From Desulfobacula sp. (GTDB lineage: Bacteria > Desulfobacterota > Desulfobacteria > Desulfobacterales > Desulfobacteraceae), in the NCBI GenBank assembly GCA_029940245.1, contig JAOZRF010000009.1, forward strand, positions 1 to 7,530: a stretch of DNA of 7,530 nucleotides, read 5' to 3'. A program made the translations under genes and the position numbers. This document shows, in pieces, positions 1-6,660 of the stretch (its first letter is position 1; each line of letters starts with the position of its first letter). Below the pieces are notes generated by a model that had not been told where the DNA came from, searched no databases, and worked only from the letters and a program-made list of their open reading frames with translations.

Positions 1-453
1 TATAGAAAAGGCATGATGTTTGGATTTGACGGGCGCCATACCCGGGCCCATATCTATCGTTCCATTCTGGAAGGTATTGCGTTTACCGTTAAAAACCACA
101 TGGATAAAATGAATCACGAGCTGAATAAGCCACTCAGGCATCTGATTATTTCAGGTGGAGGCGCCAATAGCAATGTGTTCATGCAGATTTTTGCCGATAT
201 TTTTGGTGTCGTAACCAGTCGAAATCAAATCAAAGGTTCCGCCTCCATCGGCTGTGTTATCAATGCAGGGATGGCTGTCAACGCTTTTAAGTCCTATGAA
301 GAAGCCGTGGAAAAAATGGTTCACAGGGATGATGAATTTAAGCCCGGCCTTGAAAACACCAGATTTTATAATCAGCTTAATGACAAGGTTTATAAACATG
401 TCAACCAGCACTTTGATCCGATTCTAAAACAGTTAAGTTTACTTGTGGATTAG
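1..453 (+). CDS. FGGY-family carbohydrate kinase, C-terminal part (5' end outside window)
   Basis: This is the end of a sugar/polyol kinase (xylulokinase-like group) that would phosphorylate a carbohydrate with ATP in the cytoplasm. The reading frame is open from base 1, so the gene starts upstream; only 150 residues of an expected ~500 are visible, and the first in-window ATG (13) is internal. The visible part is the FGGY C-terminal ATPase lobe. It contains the helix RSILEGIAFTVKNHMDKM, then ISGGGANSNVFMQIFADIFG, which is the adenosine-binding glycine motif followed by the typical Q-x-x-AD-x-x-G segment, and then GSASIGCVINAGMAV, the usual helix lining the nucleotide site. The substrate cannot be read from this fragment. 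The gene ends in TAG, and its last 4 bases overlap the end of the minus-strand neighbour. Family assignment is confident; the sugar is unknown. Confidence 0.88.
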   Translation, partial: YRKGMMFGFDGRHTRAHIYRSILEGIAFTVKNHMDKMNHELNKPLRHLIISGGGANSNVFMQIFADIFGVVTSRNQIKGSASIGCVINAGMAVNAFKSYEEAVEKMVHRDDEFKPGLENTRFYNQLNDKVYKHVNQHFDPILKQLSLLVD

Positions 454-3263
454 TTTTTAATATTGCCTTCTAATACAAGGTCAGGCCTGCCCGTTAAGCT
501 GGCAAAAAGGGTTCTTCCCATAAAAATCGGATCACCGCCGGCAGTGGTTGGAATTTTGTCTTTTGTTTCCAGGGTAACTTCCTGGCAGCTGGTCCCGGAA
601 ACCCTTGCCCTTTGTCTCACAATTCTGATCAAATTTTCTCTGGCAAAACGGTCTGCAGTGTTAAAATTTTTAAAGTGACGGGTTCCGGCAATTCCTTCCA
701 CTATAAACTCACCCTTGTCGTCCGGCATAATTCTTAATTGTTTTTTGATGACCACATTAGAGGTAATGGCACCTATGGCATTGGCCACATCCGCATCCTC
801 GGGCAGGATGGCTTTGGCGCCAAGGAGTTTTACTGCTTTGGGAAGAAAATATTGAATAGGAGCGCCGATACCGATAACCGGGCGTTTAAGGGTAATGGAA
901 ACCTGATAATGGGGATTTGCCCGGGTCAAAAGATTATCTACCAGGACTTTACATACAGGATAATTATTTATTGCTTCGGCATCTGTCTCATCATCCAGTT
1001 GGCGTTTTAAAAGCTCAAGGGTTAACCGGTTAACCCCCATATCCAGAAGATGCCGGCTCAATTCAGACATGGATTTTTGAGTCAAAAAGCAAAACATCTG
1101 ACAGTATTCTTGGGCCATCTGTCTGTCCCATTTAATAAACTGACCTGTGATTATTAACAGATCTGTTAAGGTCAGTCCACATCTCTGCAGGATAAAATTT
1201 TCTTCAAGCCGCTGCAAAGGAAGGCTGATGTCCGAGAGTACACCTGTTTTTTGAACCAGTTCATCAATGGAATGGGGTCTTATGGTAAGCAGGGAAACAA
1301 TCTTTTTTTCCAGGGACGTTAATTCAAGTCTCTTTTCAGAGCCGGTCACAGCCAGAATCTGCATCTTCCGGGTAGTGGCCGTATGGTGATTCAGATTCTG
1401 ATTTAAAAATTTTAATGCTTCTTTGGTTTCTGGAACCATTTGTCCCAGCCAGGCAATGGGAGCCACTCTTTTAGGACCGATGGAAAATTGTCCCTTTGTA
1501 AATTCGATCAAACTGTCCCCGCCCAGGCCTGCGGTCCGAATTTCAAGGGCTTTAACATGGGTCCTGTGCCCTCCTACATTTGATCCTTTTTCATTGAGGG
1601 TGACAAGGTTATTGGCAAGGATCGCCGTATCCGTTGTTGTTCCCCCCATATCCACGACCAGGGCATCCTTGATGCAGGTCAGATGTCTTGCACCGGCAAC
1701 GCTGGCGGCCGGACCCGAAAGGATGGTTTCAACAGGTCTTTGTTTGGCCATGGCTGAGCTCATTAATGTCCCATCCCCTTTTACCACCACGATTGGGGCA
1801 AGAATGCCAAGGGCGGCCATGACCTTTTCAATATCCAGAAGCAGGCTGGCAAGGCGCGGGATAATCCGGGCATTTAACATGGCCGTTACAGCCCTTGTCT
1901 GAAAATTTAAGATATCAGATAATTCATGACCACAGGTAACAAACAGGCCTGTGTGTTTATGGATAATATCTTTGACCTTGAGTTCATGCTCAGGATTAAT
2001 GGATCCGGCAAACCCGGACACGGCAAAGGCTGTTACCCCGTGGTTTTCAACCATTTGTACGGCTTTTTGTCTGACTTCATCCGGATCAATGGCAATAACC
2101 TGTTTACCAGTTATTTCCAGTTGCCCTTGAATAATGGCTTTTGGATGAAAGGATATATTTTTATCAATGCCAAGGCCATAGGGCGGCATAAGAATCATCC
2201 CGACTTTTTGACCTTCATTTTCAACAATGGCATTGGTTGCAAGGGTTGTGGACAAAGCAACCAATTCCACCTGGGCCAGCTTTTTTTGATCCAGTTTTTT
2301 TAGTGCTTTGTGAATTCCTTTGGTAAAATCCCACTTTGTGGTCAAGGCCTTGCTTTTGCAAAGGGTTTTATTTTCTTTTAAATCATAAATCACCGCATCC
2401 GTGTAAGTGCCCCCGGCATCAATACCCAGTCCGATTTTGATATGATTGTCCATATCAATTTTTTGATTCCGGATCTCGATTTTAGAAGATGTGCCATCCG
2501 GACTTGTTTTAAAGTCCAGTATGGGACTGGCAGACAGGGTGGATTGTATGGCATCAAATCCGATCACATGTTCCCGCGGGACAAACAGGATTTCAGATGT
2601 GGAATTACGGGCTGTGATCATTTTTTCGATCAAGTCTTGACCACCCTTTATTTTATCATATTTCCACTTGTATTCCCTGGCCATGTCCAGGGCAAAGGTT
2701 TCATACCTGGGGGATATTTTTGCATTGGTTTCAATAAAAGCAACCCGTTGATAATTTTTCTGCCATGAATTAAGAAAATCAAAGGTTTGCCGGGCAGCAT
2801 CTTTGCCATGTTTTTCAACCAGGTCATCGAAGTTTAGTTTTTTCTCGCCAAAATAGGCCCATTGCTTTCTCTGGGACATGGGCTCGGTTTTTTCCTCACA
2901 CCATCCGGCTGAAAGATAATAGGTGCCCGGGTATTTTTTAAATTCTCGTTTGTAGGCCTGATCTCCCCCCAGAAACAATGCAACACAATCATGCACTTTG
3001 GGAATGACCAGGGGAACACCCCGGGATTGAATGCCAATGGTTCCCTTACCGCAGATACCATACCCGATTATAATGCGGTCGCATAAACCCGTGGCTGAAA
3101 TCTCATCAATGGCATCCTGAAGTTTTTCCCTGAGCAATTTTGGATTATTGTGAAGCCCTGCCTCCAGGAATTTATATTCAATATCAATCCCCAGTTTTTT
3201 GGCGCAGTGCCTCATGTCAATGGCCAGAACAGCGCACGCAATTGCATATATTTTCTGATTCAA
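450..3263 (-). CDS. DUF1638 - hydantoinase/oxoprolinase (HyuA-like) ATPase fusion protein
   Basis: A 937-aa cytoplasmic protein with two parts. Residues 1-~230 look like DUF1638: IYAIACAVL (4-12), YGICGKG (68-74), the HDC motif (91-93) and the YYLSAGW segment (115-121). After a polar linker (~254-274) comes a full HyuA/acetone-carboxylase-type ATPase of the ASKHA fold. It has phosphate loop 1 GLGIDAGGTYTDAV (278-291), PVETILSGPAASVAGA (510-525), phosphate loop 2 DALVVDMGGTTTDTAI (533-548), RTAGLGGDSLI (576-586), a helical insert with winged-helix character (~650-705), and a C-terminal VIGIGAPIQYFLP...NAIGAI region (796-833). Known relatives hydrolyse ATP to open hydantoin or 5-oxoproline rings, usually with a HyuB partner, and none is visible here. 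From memory, DUF1638 often sits near corrinoid methyltransferases. The start is TTG at 3263: an upstream in-frame TAA (3281-3279) limits extension, no ATG precedes it, and the next ATG (residue 17) would remove the first DUF1638 strand. Exact substrate or role is unresolved. Confidence 0.85.
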   Translation of the reverse strand: MNQKIYAIACAVLAIDMRHCAKKLGIDIEYKFLEAGLHNNPKLLREKLQDAIDEISATGLCDRIIIGYGICGKGTIGIQSRGVPLVIPKVHDCVALFLGGDQAYKREFKKYPGTYYLSAGWCEEKTEPMSQRKQWAYFGEKKLNFDDLVEKHGKDAARQTFDFLNSWQKNYQRVAFIETNAKISPRYETFALDMAREYKWKYDKIKGGQDLIEKMITARNSTSEILFVPREHVIGFDAIQSTLSASPILDFKTSPDGTSSKIEIRNQKIDMDNHIKIGLGIDAGGTYTDAVIYDLKENKTLCKSKALTTKWDFTKGIHKALKKLDQKKLAQVELVALSTTLATNAIVENEGQKVGMILMPPYGLGIDKNISFHPKAIIQGQLEITGKQVIAIDPDEVRQKAVQMVENHGVTAFAVSGFAGSINPEHELKVKDIIHKHTGLFVTCGHELSDILNFQTRAVTAMLNARIIPRLASLLLDIEKVMAALGILAPIVVVKGDGTLMSSAMAKQRPVETILSGPAASVAGARHLTCIKDALVVDMGGTTTDTAILANNLVTLNEKGSNVGGHRTHVKALEIRTAGLGGDSLIEFTKGQFSIGPKRVAPIAWLGQMVPETKEALKFLNQNLNHHTATTRKMQILAVTGSEKRLELTSLEKKIVSLLTIRPHSIDELVQKTGVLSDISLPLQRLEENFILQRCGLTLTDLLIITGQFIKWDRQMAQEYCQMFCFLTQKSMSELSRHLLDMGVNRLTLELLKRQLDDETDAEAINNYPVCKVLVDNLLTRANPHYQVSITLKRPVIGIGAPIQYFLPKAVKLLGAKAILPEDADVANAIGAITSNVVIKKQLRIMPDDKGEFIVEGIAGTRHFKNFNTADRFARENLIRIVRQRARVSGTSCQEVTLETKDKIPTTAGGDPIFMGRTLFASLTGRPDLVLEGNIKN

Positions 3264-3298
3264 TCGTTTACCCCGGTTTTAATGCTTTTTATCTGCCT

Positions 3299-3326
3299 AA
3301 AATACAACCATTTGATCCTGTGTCAA
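3299..3326 (-). promoter_or_regulatory. sigma70-type promoter for the DUF1638-HyuA gene
   Basis: On the minus strand a perfect -35 TTGACA (3326-3321) is followed by a 16-nt spacer and a -10-like TATTTT (3304-3299). Transcription would begin near 3292, leaving a leader of about 30 nt before the TTG start codon at 3263. A weak Shine-Dalgarno-like GGGG lies about 7 nt before the start. Placement and spacing fit well; no transcript evidence is available. Confidence 0.6.
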
Positions 3327-3332
3327 CACGTA

Positions 3333-3345
3333 TATTTTAAAAATA
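3333..3345. repeat. short inverted repeat between the divergent promoters
   Basis: TATTTT and AAAATA form perfect 6-bp arms around a single A, just upstream of the -35 of the minus-strand promoter. A second small dyad, GTGT-CA-ACAC (3320-3329), overlaps that -35. Either could be an operator, but in such AT-rich DNA the first can easily arise by chance. Confidence 0.3.
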
Positions 3346-3423
3346 ATATTGCCACTCTTTTGTTTTTATGACATTTATATTAAAAAACTAATAGATAACT
3401 TAAATCCGAAAGTTGACTGAGAA

Positions 3424-3429
3424 GAGGAG
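3424..3429 (+). promoter_or_regulatory. ribosome binding site that fixes the dehydrogenase start
   Basis: GAGGAG lies 10 nt before the ATG at 3440. A longer frame could start at TTG 3413, but that would place the ribosome binding site inside the coding sequence and add nine polar residues ahead of the FAD-binding strand. The ATG at 3440 is therefore the better start. Confidence 0.8.
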
Positions 3430-3439
3430 ATTACAGACA

Positions 3440-5857
3440 ATGAAAACCAATGCAAGAGCGGTCATTATTGGTGGTGGTGCCATAGGGGTCAGTGTTGCAT
3501 ATCACCTGGCAAAATATGGATGGAAAGATATTGTCCTTTTGGAAAAACATGAATTGACCTCGGGTTCAACCTGGATGGCAGCCGGTAATGTCTCTTTTTA
3601 TCACCCCAGTTTTTACTGCACCCAGATCAACATGAAAAGTATTGAAATTTATAAACAACTGGAACAGGAAACAGGGCAGTCCACGGGCTGGCACACCACA
3701 GGTTCCATTCGGACGGCAGATAACCCCGGTCGTATGGACGAGCTGGGATACTATTATTCCATGAACCGCTGCCTTGGTCTGGATGTGAGTTTTGTAAGTC
3801 CTGAAGAGATGGGTAAACTGCATCCTCTGATGAATACAGATGGACTTTTAGGTGGTCTTTACTGGCCCGATGACGGAGATGTAGATCCTGCTTCCATGAC
3901 CCAGGCCATGGCAAAAGGTGCCAGAAAATACGGGGCAGAGCTTAATCTTCACACCCGGGTCACGGGTATTGAACAAAAAAAATCCGGTGAATGGCTGGTT
4001 AAAACTGACAAAGGCGACATTACCTGCGAATTTGTGGTTAATGCAGCAGGCCTGTGGGCACCCCAGGTCTCAAAAATGGTGGGCCTTGAGATCCCTTCCA
4101 TTGCCATTGCCCATACCCATATCCTGTATGAAAAAATAAATGCCGTTGAAGATAGAGACATCATGCTGCCGCTGGTTCGTGATCCGGATAAATCAGTTTA
4201 CTTAAGACAGGAGATGGACAGCCTTATTCTGGGCATGTATGAGGCAAAAGGACAACAGTGGAAAAAGAATGGGGTTCCCTGGGATTATGCCCAGCAGGAA
4301 CTGAGTCCTGATATTGATAATATTGCCGACTGTATTGAAGCCGGTATGGAAAGATTCCCGATTCTAGGGGATACGGGTTTCAAGCATGTGACGGCAGGGC
4401 CAATTACCTATACGCCTAATGGAGATCCATTGGTGGGACCTGCCGCACCCTTGAAAAATTTTTTCCAGGCCTGTGGATACAGTTTTGGTATCACCCAGGC
4501 CGGTGGCATCGGTCACTACCTTGCCGGATGGATCATGAACGGGGAACCTGAAATTGATTTGTGGCCTGTGGATTCCAGGCGGTTTGGCTCCCATGCCAAC
4601 TGGGCATACAATACGGAAAAAATAGCCGATGTCTATCCAAGACTCTATGCCACTTTCTTTCCCAATGAATTCAGGGATGCGGCAAGGCCCAACAGGACCA
4701 GCCCGATCTATGAATACCAGAAAAAAGCCAATGCCGTTTTCGGCGATTATTATGGCTGGGAATGCCCCAACTATTTTGCTCCTGAAGGCGAAGTTCTTTA
4801 TGAAACCCCGAGCTGGAGACGTTCCAATGCCTTTGAGCATGTGGGCAATGAATGCCGCCATACCATGAACAAGGCCGGCATCATAGATCTTACCCGTTTT
4901 GCCAAAACAAAAATTTCAGGCCCGGGGGCCAAAGACTGGCTTAACCATATCACCTGTCAGCGAGTGCCTGAAAAAGATGGGGCCATTGCTTTAAGTCCCA
5001 TGCTGGATCACAAGGGTCATTTTAAATCCGACATGACCATCACAAGGGTTAGTGAAGAAGAATTTTTCTGTGTAACAGCAAGTGTAGGGAAAAAACATGA
5101 TCAGCACTGGATGTTGGTTAACCTTCCTTCTGACGGGTCTGTCCAGATGGATGATCTGACCTATAAAATTGGGTGTCTGGTTCTTGTGGGACCTGAAAGC
5201 CGCAAGGTATTGGAAAAAATCGTTTATGGAGATGTGTCCAATGCCGCGTTTAAATTTTCAACCAGCCAACAAATTTATGTGGGCAGGACAAAATGCCGAA
5301 TCAACCGTATGAACTATGTGGGAGAACTGGGCTTTGAAATTTTCCATCCCATTGAACAGCAGATTGCAGTTTATCATACCCTGATGGAAGCAGGCAGGCA
5401 ATTCGATCTTAAATTCATCGGTATGCATGCCATGGACTCCATGCGTCTTGAAAAAGGATATCTTGCCTGGAAGAATGAAATGAATGTTCATCATACTCCC
5501 CTTGAAACCAATGTGGCCTGGACCGTTAAGCTGGATAAGGAATTTATCGGTAAACAAGGGATACTAAAACAAAAAGAAAAAGGGATACCCTTGAAACTGG
5601 TTTGTCTGGTTGTAGATGCTAAAGATTCAGATCCATGGGGATACAATCCAATTTTTAAAGATGGTGAACGTATCGGCATGACTTCATCTGGCGGATATGG
5701 CCACAGGGTTGAAAAAAGTATTGCTTTGGGGTATATAAAACCCGAATTTGCAGCACCTGGAACAAAAATGAATGTGGAAATTTTAGGACGAGAGCGTAAC
5801 GCACAAGTCGTGACAATGCCGCTGTATGATCCTAAAAATGAAAAAATGAAGAGTTAG
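3440..5857 (+). CDS. dimethylglycine/sarcosine dehydrogenase-like FAD oxidoreductase with GcvT folate domain
   Basis: An 805-aa cytoplasmic flavoprotein, close to full length for the mature DMGDH/SARDH family. Expected reaction: oxidative N-demethylation of dimethylglycine, sarcosine or a related amine, with formaldehyde captured as 5,10-methylene-tetrahydrofolate and electrons passed to ETF. Domains: FAD/DAO Rossmann domain (~5-370) with GGGAIG (11-16) and ribose-binding E35, plus YLRQ (254-257); FAO_M linker domain (~372-425); GcvT domain (~430-690) with D531 in SDMTI at the folate-site aspartate position, YVGELGFEI (626-634) and RLEKGYLAW (669-677); and a GcvT C-terminal barrel (~700-795). 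The segment normally reading GSTWHAAG reads GSTWMAAG, so the histidine that carries covalent FAD in mammalian DMGDH is M46 here and FAD is probably non-covalent. The first gene of an operon with etfB and etfA, 14 bp before etfB. Family is secure; the precise substrate (dimethylglycine, sarcosine or another N-methyl compound) is not. Confidence 0.88.
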   Translation: MKTNARAVIIGGGAIGVSVAYHLAKYGWKDIVLLEKHELTSGSTWMAAGNVSFYHPSFYCTQINMKSIEIYKQLEQETGQSTGWHTTGSIRTADNPGRMDELGYYYSMNRCLGLDVSFVSPEEMGKLHPLMNTDGLLGGLYWPDDGDVDPASMTQAMAKGARKYGAELNLHTRVTGIEQKKSGEWLVKTDKGDITCEFVVNAAGLWAPQVSKMVGLEIPSIAIAHTHILYEKINAVEDRDIMLPLVRDPDKSVYLRQEMDSLILGMYEAKGQQWKKNGVPWDYAQQELSPDIDNIADCIEAGMERFPILGDTGFKHVTAGPITYTPNGDPLVGPAAPLKNFFQACGYSFGITQAGGIGHYLAGWIMNGEPEIDLWPVDSRRFGSHANWAYNTEKIADVYPRLYATFFPNEFRDAARPNRTSPIYEYQKKANAVFGDYYGWECPNYFAPEGEVLYETPSWRRSNAFEHVGNECRHTMNKAGIIDLTRFAKTKISGPGAKDWLNHITCQRVPEKDGAIALSPMLDHKGHFKSDMTITRVSEEEFFCVTASVGKKHDQHWMLVNLPSDGSVQMDDLTYKIGCLVLVGPESRKVLEKIVYGDVSNAAFKFSTSQQIYVGRTKCRINRMNYVGELGFEIFHPIEQQIAVYHTLMEAGRQFDLKFIGMHAMDSMRLEKGYLAWKNEMNVHHTPLETNVAWTVKLDKEFIGKQGILKQKEKGIPLKLVCLVVDAKDSDPWGYNPIFKDGERIGMTSSGGYGHRVEKSIALGYIKPEFAAPGTKMNVEILGRERNAQVVTMPLYDPKNEKMKS

Positions 5858-5871
5858 AAGGAAAATAAATA

Positions 5872-6642
5872 ATGAAAATCTGTGTATGTGTAAAACATGT
5901 ACCCGACACTGCGGCAAACATAAAGCTTGCTGGGGAAAAAGGGTTTGAAGATTCTGAAATCAAATTTGTGGCCAACCCCTATGATGAGTATGGGATTGAA
6001 GAAGCCGTGAGTATTATTGAAAAGCATGGCGGTGAAGTGGTGATTGTCACTGTGGGCAAATCTTCTGCTGTCACAACTATCAGGAGTGCCATGGCCATGG
6101 GTGCCCACAGGGCTATCCTTGTGAAAACCGACAGCCAGTTTCTGGACAGTGATTTGACTGCAAAAGCATTAAAAGCGGTTATGGAGCAGGACGGGTTACC
6201 AGATATAATTTTTACGGGAAAAGGATCCGTTGACACGGAAAATTTCCAGACCCAGTACCGTTTGGCCAAATCCCTTGGCATGTCCATTGTAAACGAAGTT
6301 TCCAGCCTGACCCTTGATGGGGATAAAGCCCTTGCGCAAAGAGAAACCATTGCCGGGGAAAAACAGGTCATTGAAATGCGCCTCCCCTGTGTGATCGGGG
6401 CAACTAAGGGCCTGAATGAACCAAGATATCCCAAGTTCCCGGATATTATGAAAGCCAAAAAAAAAGAGATCAAAGAAATAGATCTCTCTGAACTGGGTAT
6501 TGATGCATCCCAGGGCAAAGTGATCATTGAAAAACTTGAACCTGTACCGGAAAGATCCGGGGCAAAAATGCTTGAAGGATCTGTAGACGATCAGACCACT
6601 GAACTTGTCAGAATCCTTAAAGAGGATGAAAAGGTTTTATAA
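5872..6642 (+). CDS. etfB: electron transfer flavoprotein subunit beta
   Basis: A 256-aa subunit of the soluble heterodimeric flavoprotein that takes electrons from dehydrogenases; beta holds AMP (or a second FAD in bifurcating types) and docks the partner enzyme. The start ATG has GAAGGA 9 nt upstream and directly opens the first strand MKICVCVKHVPDT. Diagnostic segments are NPYDEYGIEEAV (35-46), the nucleotide loop GKGSVDTENFQTQ (116-128), and the recognition-loop/lysine motif NEPRYPKFPDIMKAKKKEI (182-200), which matches the beta-ETF signature very closely. The loop keeps the Q-T pair of ordinary (non-bifurcating) ETFs and lacks the DGDTAQVGP form that I associate with bifurcating ones. The position where mitochondrial ETF has its docking Leu is F189. 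It sits 14 bp after the dehydrogenase and 18 bp before etfA, so a dedicated acceptor for that dehydrogenase is the natural reading. Confidence 0.94.
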   Translation: MKICVCVKHVPDTAANIKLAGEKGFEDSEIKFVANPYDEYGIEEAVSIIEKHGGEVVIVTVGKSSAVTTIRSAMAMGAHRAILVKTDSQFLDSDLTAKALKAVMEQDGLPDIIFTGKGSVDTENFQTQYRLAKSLGMSIVNEVSSLTLDGDKALAQRETIAGEKQVIEMRLPCVIGATKGLNEPRYPKFPDIMKAKKKEIKEIDLSELGIDASQGKVIIEKLEPVPERSGAKMLEGSVDDQTTELVRILKEDEKVL

Positions 6643-6660
6643 AATAAGGAGAATACGGAT

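Larger units (their letters stand above)
3264..3439. other. divergent intergenic region, AT-rich
   Basis: This 176-bp gap separates the minus-strand fusion gene from the plus-strand dehydrogenase operon and must contain the promoters for both. The minus-strand promoter is clear. For the plus strand I see only weak candidates in the AT-rich stretch 3349-3400: TTGCCA at 3349 and TATATT at 3376 are 21 nt apart, which is too long for a standard pair. No sigma54-type GG/GC pair, riboswitch fold, transcription terminator or small gene was recognisable. The strong AT bias and short inverted repeats would suit a shared regulator site. Confidence 0.7.

Noticed and set aside
533..546. GC-rich near-palindrome followed by a T-rich stretch, resembling an intrinsic terminator for the kinase
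   Set aside because: The arms meet with no loop and contain a mismatch, and the sequence encodes a sensible TTAGGDP segment of the fusion protein.
463..678. Possible read-through extension of the kinase past its TAG (for example pyrrolysine decoding)
   Set aside because: The downstream frame is the shadow of the minus-strand gene and has no kinase-like content. TAG is also used as a normal stop at 5855-5857, with only four codons before the next stop.
1423..1902. Plus-strand open frame of 159 codons opposite the fusion gene
   Set aside because: It lies entirely within the conserved ATPase region of the minus gene, shows no recognisable motifs and lacks a good ribosome binding site; it is a coding shadow.
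3140..3371. Small plus-strand frames across the start of the fusion gene and the intergenic region
   Set aside because: They overlap the conserved DUF1638 N-terminus and the promoter, with no ribosome binding site or recognisable protein pattern.
5979..6527. Minus-strand open frame of 182 codons inside etfB
   Set aside because: It is antisense to a strongly supported etfB in which every diagnostic motif is intact; its composition is that of a shadow frame.
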